A stretch of 64,000 nucleotides of DNA from Elysia crispata. Lineage: Eukaryota > Mollusca > Gastropoda > Plakobranchidae. Location of the stretch: NCBI GenBank assembly GCA_033675545.1, contig JAWDGP010003892.1, positions 1,074,501-1,138,500 on the forward strand, written 5' to 3'. The notes beneath the pieces were generated by a model. The model saw only the letters and a program-made list of their open reading frames with translations. It ran no database searches and had not been told where the DNA came from. The translations under genes were made by a program, and so were the position numbers. This document shows positions 1 to 13,300 of the stretch, in pieces (within the stretch, counting starts at the first letter, position 1; each line of letters starts with the position of its first letter).

Positions 1-38
1 AATTTGTATTGAAAAATATATATACTAATTAGACACAC

Positions 39-2701
39 CTATCCTTTGCATTGACATCTGCACCTGCTTTGATCAATATCCTGACACACTCACTCACTCC
101 TTGCTCATCTCCTGATGTTGCTGAACATGCACACATCAGTGGTGTAAACATGTCTGGAAGAAACAATAAATTGAACCTGGGTGAAAGCCATCAATAACTG
201 CCACCATTTTAAAACATAACCATAATTTTCCCTGATAACTGAGATCTATATATACATATAACTGATTGATAAATTTAAAAGAAAGAGATGATCATGTATG
301 TATCTGTAATAAGATTTCCAATGTTACTTACCACACTGAAAGTTCACATTGGCTCCATATTGGAGCAGAAGGCTAACATATTCTGACCGCACATAATGTG
401 CAGCATACATCAGTGCTGTCCAGCCTGAGCGAAGAGGATCATCTAATGGCAGGCCTAGAAGAAAAGACAGTTGAGATAATTGTTGTAAAGTTGATATAGT
501 ATTGCAAAACACCTATATTGACAGGGATAGGGAAAGGGAAGACAAAAAGAACATAATTGTCTACTAGGATCTTTTTTTTTGTAGAGGGAAGCAATGGTAT
601 TTATAAGTTTATCTTCTGCACATCAGAAATAAAATCTAAAAGGATTGTCAATTTCTTCAAATATGCCACATATATCCCTTTCAATTTATGTCACCACTTT
701 TCCTACTTAAAAAATTAAAATAATAAATACACACACACACACACACAAAAGAAAAATTGAACTGCTTCTATAATTTTAGTATGCACTTACCAAGGCTGCA
801 GTACTTCTCAACGACATCTCTATTGTTTTTCAGTATGCCCATCCTCAGGTCTTCAGCTGTGTTGACACTCTGTCTCTTAGGTTTGAAATGTCTTTGGGAT
901 GAAGAAGGAAAACCACCTACATTTTGTTTTCTGTGGTTCCCATCATTGTGCCTGATAAATCTGTTGAAATTGGGGAAAATTACAAGTCTTACAAATGTAA
1001 CAAAAGTGCTTTTGTTTTTTTAACACACTTAAATTACTTATTATCTTCTTTTTTAAAAGGCCCTTAAAAGTGGCTTAGGATGAGGCATATTTTGTATTAA
1101 AAAATCCAGACTTTATAATAATTCAATGATAAAGCGAAGTAATATATTTTGTGTCCTAAAAGCTGTCATTTCTTGTGTGATACATCCATGCATTGCCAAG
1201 TCTCTATGATAATTATGTTAAATTTTGCTTCTTTTTGTGTAAATACTTATCTATAAAAAAAAAAACGAAAAAGAAAAATTAAATAAGCCGTGAGTAGGCT
1301 TTAAACACTTAAACAATATTTATGCTTGTTTGTGTACCACACCTAACTGTACAAATTAAGAAGAAATACCCTTGAGTACTGTTTTAATTGAATGCCTCCA
1401 AAAATATTATTTCATCTCTTTTACAGTAAACCAAGAGAAAAATGCACAAGGATGTGTGACAGAGCATATTATTTTGTTTAAGTTTCTATCTTAATGGCAT
1501 TTATAACAATTTCTGAGGTAATATCACACGGTGATGGCCTTTATGCACATGATGATACAATATGGATAGCTTGTAATAATATGCTATGAAATTAATGATA
1601 CAACCCTCTACAAATCCAGATTTTCAAATAGATGTAAACATGCATCATATGTAATGTGCTTCACAATTATGATTTAGAAATTTGTTCTCACCTAGGAAAA
1701 CCACCTCTAGTATCTGATTTAATTTGGTTTTCTGAGCCTTTGTCAATGCCAACTGAACTTTTTTCGACAGTATAGGACTCTGCTTCCTGTAAGATGTTTG
1801 AAAAAAAAATCTGCTATAACATTGGGATACTGTAATCTTTAGGCCTAATCATTAAAAATTTATGTAGTTTAAGCAGTAAAAACAGTTTAAATTACTTTTA
1901 AAAAATACAATGTTTTAGGGGTTTCAAATAAAAAAAAGTTCCATAAGGAGTAAACCATAATCATAATCCATCATATTGGTTCCAATCATATCACGGGCCC
2001 AAATGCACACTTCCCAATCTGATCAATAAATTACAATACTAATTTCAAATTTGTTAAATTGTATAGACAATTATAAAAGCTGGAAACTCTATGAATACCA
2101 TATGACTTAAAACTCATCCCTAAAGCTAAATGTTTAGTGTTCTCTTTAATCACAGTCTGGTGCAAATTACAAGGTAAGCTTATAAACCAGAGGGTACTTG
2201 ACCAAAAGAAAATGAATTAGAACTGCTATAAAAAGAGACCAAGAAACTGCTTTTTTTCCCTTTCAAGTTCACATTCTAACTCTAAGGTTGCCTCAACAAT
2301 GTTTTCAAATATTAAATCCACTCAAAACAATTCATGTTTAACCACTTCTGAGGTTTTTTACCAAATATTCATTACTCATGATGTATTCACCATAGCACTA
2401 TTTGCATCATCATATTATTGGTCATGATGTAGCAAGAGTTTTTTTGGATACCAAAATAAATCTTTCAACAGTGAAATGGTATATTATTCTAAATAAATTC
2501 TTTGTAAACTTTGGATTGCATACATTTACTACTACACTGCCTACAACATCAGTACCTAGAATCTACTCGTCCTAACATTTAGGATACAAGATCTAGATCC
2601 CTACTTTTTTTTTAACTTCTTACCTCTTTGAAGTTCCCACAGTCTATGAAACCATCTTCCCAATCAAAATCTTCATCCTCTTCAGCTGGTATCAAAGACA
2701 T
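39..2701 (-). CDS. ASZ1: ASZ1/GASZ-like ankyrin-repeat protein, 5' five exons (partial)
   Basis: Coding exons read on the minus strand at 2701-2624, 1786-1692, 930-791, 454-332 and 153-39. All junctions are GT-AG and phases join without breaks (0, 2, 1, 1, 2 bases carried). The start is the ATG at 2701, giving an acidic N-terminus (MSLIPAEEDEDFDWEDGF) that resembles the acidic EDDGWEIGY start of vertebrate GASZ. A Ser/Lys-rich linker and two ankyrin repeats follow: SGWTALMYAAHYVRSEYVSL...GANVNF, then FTPLMCACSATSGDEQ...LIKAGADVNAKD. The second repeat has the odd CSAxxGxEQ insertion seen in human ASZ1 (ITACSAHGSEEQ), which separates it from generic ankyrin proteins. ASZ1 is a germ-cell protein of the outer mitochondrial surface and nuage, needed for piRNA biogenesis. 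The remaining ankyrin repeats, SAM domain and C-terminal membrane anchor would lie left of the window. The identification comes from remembered family sequence, not a search. Confidence 0.88.
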
Positions 2702-3090
2702 CACTATCTAGATCTGAATCATATATTTCTATATATATAGATAGATAATAACTTTAACTTTTTGATGGCTAGATCTTCATTTACAAGATAAAATCCTATC
2801 TAGGGATCTAGACTAGTAGGTCTATCTAATCAAAAGTAGATTGCAATCTGATATATCTTTATTCCGAAGCTCTGATAGGACCTTAATAAGAAAACATACC
2901 CGTGACTTTGATCTAAATCTATAATATAGAGTTTCTCAAAACCTTTTAATGTAAAAGCTTATCTTATCTATGTGTTCTCCTGCACAGTAGATCTATATCC
3001 TTGTGCCATCAAATCAGACTGATAAAATCAACTTATGATAGAAGTGAAAACGAAACCGAAACTAAAGGAACAGATGTAGATGCCCCGTGT

Positions 3091-3140
3091 TTTTTTTTTT
3101 TTTTTTTTTTTTGTTTTTTTTTTTTGTTTTGTTTTGTTTT
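3091..3140. repeat. Interrupted poly-T tract
   Basis: About 50 bases are almost pure T, with a few single G interruptions near the 3' half. The tract lies about 390 bases upstream of the ASZ1 start codon. It creates Phe-rich frames that are not genes. It could be the oligo(A) tail of a minus-strand retrotransposon, but no body was recognised. Confidence 0.85.
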
Positions 3141-3266
3141 TTTGCTTTGGCGAGATAGGGCACGTATTAAAAACTTTTTTAAACCTAAGTTTTACACATT
3201 CTTCACAAAAAAAATATCGCGCAGGTCGGCTTTCTCGAAAACTTATTTATCATTTCAACTTCTGCA

Positions 3267-3351
<85 letters not shown>

Positions 3352-3385
3352 TTGCTACTGCTACTGCTACTACTACTGCTACTAC
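3267..3385. repeat. (CTA)n-(CTG)n compound trinucleotide microsatellite
   Basis: About 60 bases of CTA repeats run directly into about seven CTG units and then a mixed CTG/CTA tail. On the minus strand this reads TAG/CAG. The array lies 570-690 bases upstream of the ASZ1 start codon. Apparent poly-Leu, poly-Tyr and poly-Val frames are artefacts. Confidence 0.95.
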
Positions 3386-3432
3386 ATGAACTAAAATTAC
3401 TGCTATTTCTATTGCTACTAATATTGGTTTCT

Positions 3433-3542
<110 letters not shown>

Positions 3543-5300
3543 GATATTGCTTTGATAGCAATCACTTTCATTTCATCGTGTAGAACTTTTTAACCCTTTT
3601 ACACTTCAACTTGTATATTTTGTTTTATCCTATATATAGTCATAATATAATTCATTTTTTAGTCTTTTGGCCTTTGTGCTGTTTTTTGGTTTGTACTCGA
3701 ACATTTGTTACAAAATTTGGGCCTTATCGTAAAAATTATATGTATTTGGCTGAAACTAAATGTGACCATTCGATTTATGATTTCGTCAATTTATTTCGTG
3801 GTGTGTCAAGCTGTTAAATAGTTATAATTTAAATTCCCTTTTTGAAATACAGCTTTAAAGTTAAACATGCAAGGTCATATTTTACATGGTGACAGATCAT
3901 GTGAATATCAACTCATTTAGAAAGTAATTTGAATGACTGAAACGTCACCTATCAGAAAGTGGCAGTATGTATTCTTATATGACTTAGCTATAGAATAAGG
4001 CTGGTAACTTAGATAAGTGGACTTGCTGCCGCTACCTCAAAATACTGCCACGGCTACCACGTGGTCATCTTTGTGTAGCACTCAATCTGATTTGCTATCA
4101 ATGTGTGTGTGCTAAACTGCCTACCCAAATGATTTAACATCAAGTTACATTGCCACCTAATGCGCGTCTTGCTTGGTGAGGGAAACTGTTATTGGAATTT
4201 GGACAGCCTTGGAGACCTGAGTCAAAGTTAAATAGTTTAATCAATAATATTTATAACAAAGACAGTAACTTTGCGAGACCAGTATTTAATCCTACCTTTC
4301 ACTCTAAAAAAGCATGTTTTTGTGTCTGAACCATTCCTTGTTTGTCTGACATGTGCTATGGCTATGTTATTCAGGTGTTTTGTTTAATCCTTACATGTAC
4401 TTTACAATAAGATGTAATACATTTATTGTCTAATTATCAAGTTCACAATTTTTGTTGTTGTTGTTCATTCCATTGATTTGATTGCAGTGCAAAATCAAAA
4501 CATTCATATTTTTAATTTGACTGATCTTTCAACCGTAGGATTATTAACTGCATTGACATCTCTGTTTTAACAAGCATGAAAAGCAACCCAATTCTGAAAC
4601 TAGTGTTTGGTAATGAAAAGAAATGAGGGATAGAATGATTGATTTATGAAAGCTAAGTGTTCATTTAAGCCATGCATAATTTGACCTTGGAAAAAATTAC
4701 GATTTATAAATAGATGACCAGACTAACAGAATCTACAGAGGAAATGAGAAGCAACTTACCTCTTTTCACAAATAAGCGTTTTGAAAATGGCAAGGCAAAA
4801 TTAAGAAAATATTCCTTTATCCCATATCTTCCTCAAATGTTTCCATTACTTTCGAAGTAAATCACTGGCAAAACAATACTGGAAACTTTGATCATGATTG
4901 AGACAATTTTTCTTTTAACTTGACCTATTTCACAGTTTTTTTTTACCTTTTCAAACCAGTGGCTAGCCACTTTCATTTAGAAGAAATGGAGATTTTCTTA
5001 CTTTCATCATCTAGATTAGATTTTTTTTAATTTTGTGCAGTAACAAGACGCAAAACACACAAGGTACAATCTAGATTCTGACTCTGAAATAATTTTCACA
5101 AGCACAGGATATGTTTCTATTTTATGTTTCAAATTCAGTTTTGAGTTTGAATTTTCCCCAATTCAACTGATCTTCTAAGTTACCTTAGGTTAATAGTTTT
5201 CACCAATATAAATGTAATGGGTATTATCATTTTCCGTCAACAGTTTTGAAACCTTTGTTAAATTCTCACTTAATATTCCAGTCTCGTTCCATTCATTCTT

Positions 5301-5349
5301 TTTATTAAAACAAACATCAAAATGTCAAGATTGTAAAAATATATTTATT
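5301..5349 (-). terminator. Candidate DUS4L poly(A) signals
   Basis: Two AATAAA hexamers on the minus strand (TTTATT on plus at 5344-5349 and 5301-5306) lie about 340 and 380 bases past the DUS4L stop. Both are suitable cleavage signals and would give a short 3' UTR. AT-rich DNA contains many such hexamers, so this rests on position only. Confidence 0.45.
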
Positions 5350-5687
5350 TCCCTTGGTTCTCCTTTTTTTCATGAACATGATAAACCACAGCAGGGTGAA
5401 AAGGATCTTGGTAAAATAGACTATGTATTTCTAAACAGCACAGTAAAGTTATAATACCACAGGAAATAAAATTATAATAGAGGTAGTTTAGGTAATCAAC
5501 CAACATCAGCCATCTAATATCATGACTGAGCCATCAATATGTAACAACAACACAGAAGAATCATGAGAACTCAGAAAATTTGTATTCTCTGGCATATAAA
5601 TTGTGAAATACATCCTGAAGGCTTTCGCTGCAAAAATATATGAATGAAAGTTACTCCAAGAATGATCCACTACTGAAGGACTTGTTG

Positions 5688-8600
5688 TCAGTCAATTCCT
5701 AGATTTGTAGAGAGGAATTCTAAAACTGCAGAGGTGCTGGCTAAAGAATTAAAAACACTCCTCTCAACCCTAGGTAGTTGATGCTCCAGCATAAACATAA
5801 GATGATGGTGAAAGATGTTGAAGGATGTGCCCAGTGACAGCGACAAATCCAACTGAAAAAAAAAGTGAGGATTTTCATTACAATTAGTAATCACTCATAA
5901 AATCCCTAACCATTTTCCTACTAGAATGCCACTTATTACATAAAAAACCATCTAGGCATCCTATCAATTGAAATTTCTTTGACAAAAGAGTCAAAGCAAA
6001 ACTAAATGAGTGGTGAAAGACTTGTTTGATATGAATATTAATGGAAGATCTAAGTCTTTGGACATCATCCTTAGATTTGATACTGTCAAACCCTAACATT
6101 TACAGTTCCCAGTTGCAAGAGAACACACGTGTTGGCAACTGATTCATATCAGAGAGCTACATTGCAAAGTGACTGCCCAAAAGTCATATGAAGATGCAAG
6201 AAGCAATACAAAAAAAATTAGTTTTAGCAAAAGTGACATGATTCAGCCTGAATTGAAGATTCAATCACTATCCTTTTTATTATATATATATATATTCTAG
6301 ATAAGTTTAAATTTTCCAAATCCTCATCCAGGCATATGTACAATTTTAATGTACTTAACTTGATTTTGAACATTAAAACTTTCATGCATTTTTTGTTGTT
6401 GTTGTAATAATAAACTTAACCTCATTTTACTCATTGACCTATCCACCTAAAGCACCTACTTGCCAATAGTGAGAGAAAATAATACAACTAATACATATAC
6501 AGTAAAATTAATAAGTAAACTAAAGTCAAAATTATAGGGACATATGTTCTGCTTGAAATGAATAGTCAAAATCTTCAGAAACATTATTATACCCTTGATA
6601 CCCTTGCAAGCCTTCAAAGCCGTGTGGAAGCAGAAAAAAATAAAAATTTTGCAAAGTCTATATACCCAGTCTTTAATGCATTCAACTGGGGTTTCATTGT
6701 AGCCAGCATACATTGCAGGGTTAGCCAAGATTCCTCGAGCAGCCATTACACCTGGTTAATTGGAGAATATAGCCAGGAGCCATTTAATTAGCCTAAAAGT
6801 ACAGATCAATAATTGAAGAAATATTAGAGAATGATATAAATCTCTCAAGAAATCGTTTTACAATGATAGCTTAATGAGATAAAATGCCAAAATGATGTAT
6901 AAAACAAGAATTAATAAACCTAAAAAGTAGGGGAAGAAATATATTTTCTATTTTACAACAGAAGCTGCTCTTTCTTTTTAGAGAAAGACAAAACAATTTG
7001 TAAATCATGAGGGGGGAGGGATCAGGAGGCAGAGATAAAAGATTCAGCACATTTTTGTGGATGTTGAGGAACACTTACACGAACAAAAGCACAAAACTTT
7101 CCATCAGATAAGAAAACGATTTTCTTAATAAAAATGAAAACATTTATCGAACCACTAAATGTGTATGTATTGCTCTCAATTTCAATTGAATATCTATTAA
7201 AAATAAATTTTGTAAATATTACAGAGTAGATTTGCTGGTTGAAAATATTACTTACCATCTACCTGTGTTTCTTCATGAACCCTGTGTGTATCTTCTAGGG
7301 ACCGAATATCTCCATTTGCCACCACAGGTATAGAAACTGCTTGCTTAATGGTTTGTATAGCTTGCAAATCTACAGGTTGTGTTCTCTGCTCCTTGGTGCG
7401 ACCATGTACTGTGATAAAAGATGCCCCCACCTTTTCTGCTCGGCGACACATTTCAACTGTATCTCTTCAGAGAAAAACTTTCATTGCACTTTTAGTCCAC
7501 CTTTTCATGTTTACAATACCTTTAATATTTCTTGGTTTTTGGTTTTTCCTGTATTTAAACTTTTTAACTGGCAACTAAATTTTGTCAAATAAATTTCTGA
7601 TATTCGGTCTTAAATATGGTTTGGATAAAAGAGAGGTATCTGATCTGCTTTAGCTACAGTGGTGAAGGAAAAAGAAAATGCTTGCATCAGTAGATTCTGA
7701 ATTGCTACTCAATAAGGCCATGTATATCTTTTCATTTTCAATATTATTGCATTTACAAACTGATACTTTGTAATGAAACGAAAGTTAAGCATGTCATTAG
7801 GTGAAAATCAGTAGTGTCCAGCATAAAAAGTTCAAAGTAAATGGGACTAATAAGAGAAATCTTATCACCTGATTTTATTAAATGCAAGAATTGAAAACTA
7901 ATATGCATGTTAGGGCTGGAAATTTTATATTACTGCAACGAAAATTCAATGAGCCTTATAATTTTTCTCTAAGAAAGGATCCAGAGGAAATCTAAATTAG
8001 ATTTAGAGATTAAGAGATGATTTCCAAATTCACAGGACGTCAAAGCAGAGAAGAGGTTAGACTAGTTGTAGATCTGTCAGTGTAATGTTATTTTATTCAG
8101 GTACACGACTTAATTTATTTTCTCTACTTACACACAAAATCTAGAGAAGCAACTGTGAGTATATAACTTGCAACAGTAGTTAAAAAAATCCTTAAGGTGA
8201 GCTTAAATATAACATGAGACTTTAGTAAGATCTACTTACACAATATTGCTCTTCATATTGTGGAAGAGTATTTCCTTAGCATTTTTTGTTTTCAACAGAA
8301 TATTGTAATCTTATAATTATAAAGACAAAAACTAGATCTTAGTTAGGCAGTGCAGTTTAGTGAATGTAGATAAAAGATGGATATCTGACCAAGATTTTTT
8401 TCTCCACAGCTACCCTAATATGCATATCTCAAAACTTTCTTAAAGATAAAAAAAACACAAATTCCCAATTTTCTTGGTAAGCAAGAACATACATGTTAAC
8501 ATAAAAAAAAAGAAGTTTATAGTTTATACCTGATGTCTTTATGAATCCTTATTTTGATGGAAACAGTGAAGTTTTCTTTGTTCACACGCCTTTTGGCTTG

Positions 8601-10281
8601 TGAAACCATATCCGACACAAGATTAGGTTTGTTTATCAAGCAGGCACCATATCCTTCAACCATAGCCCACCTAAATCAAAAAAAAAATGAAAAAAAAAAA
8701 CTTTAAGCTCATCTGTATCAAATAAAACAAATTACCACAAGTCAATTTAAAATGCTTAACTTTTTCACATGATAAAAACCACACTCTTCTATTCCCCCTG
8801 ACTCCATACTTGCACTAGTATTAGCACCACAATGAAAGGTTAATAAAGGTTTTAGTCACCTCAGAGGCATAGTGTAGGTTATTCACATCTACAGGGTATA
8901 AAATTGACATACAATTTTGACATTCTATAAATTCAAGATTCATTGCTGTTCACTCGAATGTTTCACCAAAGTATGCTAAAAATTTTGAGTCTATTTATAC
9001 CAAACTTGGTTCAAATATTTCATAAATTAAGATTATGGATAAATCTAAACACAAATTTTCATAGTGTCAGGTAATTCCCCCATTCGGTAAAATTGCCCCC
9101 AGTTCACCCTTCTCGTTTTAAAGAGACTAAACTTAAGAGACCCCTCACAGAAGAGTCCAAGTGTCAATCCAGCAGGTGACGACATAGCTTATATTTTTAT
9201 TATATCAGCCAATCAGCATCATCAAGCAATGGTGCCTAAATCTAGTTGCTGAATTTCAAGCCCGTCTCTGTCCTTTTCACTTTGGCTTACTCTCCTATCC
9301 TATTGCATCTGCTACTTCTGAGAATTTTTTTATTCTTGCTAATCCATTGTTTCTTTGAAGCCATTATTTTTTTCCTTGTTGTTAATGTAATTACATCATT
9401 AATGTCTTTGCTTTACTTTTTGAGTTGCTTTTTGACACTATTTACATGATTTCATTATACATTTTGAAAAAATTGTTTTATTGCACAAGAGGGTTAATTT
9501 CAACATATCAGTCGGCTAATTTCACCATTACTTTTGTACATGACATTTTACTGATTTTTGTACCAATCATGTCAAAGCTTAAGCCTTTTTTGAAAACTGT
9601 TCTTGCTTTTTAATTATAAATCTTAGCTTTTAATAAACATCATACAATTACCCTTAGATTATAATCATGTCATGCTAATATCAAATAGTGTAGTCCAGCT
9701 TAATTTTTTTTGTATAAACATGCTTACATGTTCATGTATTATTATTTATTAAATACAAACATTGTTGAAAGAAGAAAAGATGTTTAAAAAATTTAAAAAA
9801 TAAAAACAATAAAATAACAGCAGCAATGTCTTAGCATATTATAACTAATATCTCATGACATTGCAAATATACCGTCCAGTGTGGCCAATTCATCCGATCT
9901 TGGCTGTGTTAATACTAGACTAAAAATATAATCAAAATGAAATAGACACAGCTGAGTCACTGAAGAGCTAAAATGAGCGTGGAAGGATTGCTGGATATAC
10001 TTGACTGTGATCGACTTGAGTGACGAAATTATGCTATGCTAAGTTACCCAGAAGCACAAAATCTTCAAAGAAAGAATATTAAAAAATAACTTCTTTGCTC
10101 TTGATGCAGATTATCCCCTTAACTGAAAGTGTCATGGGGAGACAAGTGCAAACTTTTGAATAGAATCAGTATACAACTGTTTTTAAGCTATCTTCTTCAA
10201 TAAATAGCTGACTTACACAGGTGACGGATGTTTTCTCTAGATGGCACTCTAGAAATATTTTTAATTTCTTCTTATATGAAT

Positions 10282-10347
<66 letters not shown>

Positions 10348-13300
10348 AACAAGCCACAGTATACCTTTGGGGACAGCCACAATTCAAATCAACACCATCT
10401 GAGTATCTGAGAACAAAAATGTTACATGTATATATTTGAATTTGAATAGTAAAAAAGAGGTGTCAAAAAAATCTATGTGACATGCATTGGAAAAGTTTCA
10501 TAAGGCAACAATTTTTTCTACGGAGAATCAAAATGGCAACTAACAGCTACAATTAATGTTTCTCTGCCTAATTTCTTAAATTTTTAACATGCAATTTTAA
10601 GAGATAAAAAATAAAAGTGAAGTAGGACAATACAATTATTATTACTAATCCAATTGGCTCTGTTCATATTTTGGACTATTTCATTTTTTTTTTTAAACCA
10701 GTAAAAATTATTGTGCATTTCCCCTTCATTTATCTTTCTCTTGCTTGTGGTAGAGCTAAACATAAGACGCATATCATGTGCCAATATTTCATATAATGTA
10801 AATAAAATAATAAAAACAAACAAGTGCTTAATTATTTCGACATACTGACAATTACAGCAATATAGAAGAAATTTGATTGCACTATAATCAGAATCTATAT
10901 CTGCAAACATTCTTCACTTCCGCTAAGTGTACTTACGGTGCAACAATCTCAGTAGCATTTGCAAACTCATCACTATTTTTTGCAGCAAACTGCACAACTA
11001 AAGGACGGTCATCTGGTTTGTGCAAAACATTAAAATACTTTATGTGCAAGGACTTTACAACCTCAAAATAGAAAGTATGGGGTAAAAAAAGAGCACATGT
11101 ATATTGTGGGCCAAATCATGCACTGAATAATGCTTTCTAAGGCTTTTCTTGATAGCTGGTTTCTAGAAGCCAACATAAAAGTACAAAGTTCCATGAAACA
11201 TGCTTCTTCACTACATAAAACAAGTTTACAGAATGTGCACATGTTGGTGAAAATTGACAGCATCTACTTTAAATTTTTCATATTTTAAAGACCTGGTTTA
11301 TTCTATAAGGTAAAGACTTAAATGTCTCATAAAGCCCAAAAAATAGAGCTAAAGCAAAAAGGTGCCACATTTCAGGTTATTTGAAAAAAAAAAATCTAAT
11401 TTTGCAATTCCAAATTATCTTGCTTCAGTCATTACAATTTATCTAATCAAATAACAATCTTACTCATGAAAACTAGACAAGATATTTACCAAAACTAATT
11501 TTGTAATTTTTTTCATATGAATAAAAAGATTATGAGAAAGGTAAAAGTAACTCTCTTTTTTTTAATATACAATTTCATGAATACAGTGGAACATGACTAC
11601 AACAGGAATTTTTGTTCCAGGAGAAAAATTCCGCTGTAAGCAAGTTCCCGTTGTAGAAATGCAAAGGGGAGTTACAAAAAAATCCACTTGGTGCATTACA
11701 TCCCTTGCTTAAAATCTACAAAAGTAACCTGACCGGTGAGCCTAGAGAACTTTGGTTCAATGTGTTTATACTCTTCGTTTACCAGAGGCTAACATAATGT
11801 ACCGCAAACACATATGCACACAGTCACGAATACCCGTATTGCATGGTGTGCTGCGGCAGTATGCCCATCCCTTTCCATTACCCCTTCTGCAGATCATTCA
11901 ACTCAAGGCTTTTCCTTTCTCCAACCTTCAATGAAAGTGTGCTTACACAGTACTTGTTACAGTTTGTACTTTTGTCCCGTCACCGACAGTTGCTTTCAGA
12001 ATTTAGATTTCGCACTAGCTGCTACCATTGGCTCAGTGGACGTGCCGTAAACTTTGTGAGCGATTCTTTTGTCCGTAGTGCCTGGCTTCAGTCATTGACC
12101 AGTGCCACCAAGGCCATTGGACAATCTTTACACTGCCTACGTAGGCTAAGAATCTCCATGATGTGAAAAGGGAGAGGTTACGTTAGGTAATCAAGTGGGC
12201 GGGTTCAAAAATTTTTCTTACATGCTACATTGGCCTCTTCAGAGTAACCTCTCAGTTATTGGTACTGGATCTATCACATCCCTTCCAAATGCATAAAGGG
12301 TATTACAGTCATGTTTGTTATATTGTTAGACTTATGCATTGCCGGTTGCTGTGAAAGATTGATGATGAGTGGCTAGTGAAAATTCACATCAATACGCCCG
12401 TTTGGTTTTATTAGACAAATAAAAGAAAGGAAAGCATAGTGAACATAACCCTTTTTTAAATAGAAAAATAGAGAGGCTGGTTTGAGTTCTATTGATTAAA
12501 TAATATGAACAAAAACAAAAATCAATTCATTGGACTTCAACACAAGTCTAGTGCCCTCCCTTATAGTAAAGGTACTTTTTGGCATAGCCGAGGACCATAC
12601 ATAAAACGATCTTGCTTAAGCATAAGACCGCACATGTGCAGTATTCAATAACGGGTCGAGGAAAGGGTCAAATTTTGTTATAGTGGGAGATTGAGCGGCC
12701 ACTACCGGTAGGTGTTCCTGAGGAAAGAGAGTTGGGGGGCTCAGGGGCTGTCTAGACCTAGCTCCCGTAATTCGTCACTCATCACCGGTATGGCCAATGA
12801 TACAATGCGGCACAACTGATTGCCAGTTTTGGACCTACCTACACCCCCACGGCCCCTCAAACCTCTTCTCCGTTGCACCGTTAGAGCTTTCTCTGTCTCT
12901 CCCGCTGAATCACCTTTTCACAGGTACCCATAGAGCTCACTTAGTCTCTCCCATTGTATCCAAGTTCAGAGCTTTCCTCATCTCGCTAAACCCAAGCACA
13001 GCAAATAGAGTTTACATAGTAATAAAAAGCGGGATCCTAGTACCGTCCTGCTGTAGGGATGGTCCCATTGTAGCAGGTGCTGCTATAGTCAAGTTCTACT
13101 GTTTATACATTATCTCTATTAATCTTCAGAGGAGTGGAGCTGTATACTACCATTTGATCTTGTGCAGATATTATAACTTACCATGGCTTGTTGTAAATTC
13201 AGTATCCCTTGCTTTTATGCTCTTTACGAAGCTGTCAGAGATGATCATTGGAGTAAAAGCAAGGTCGCATTTATACCTTCGCACAAGTTTTCGGAATGCA

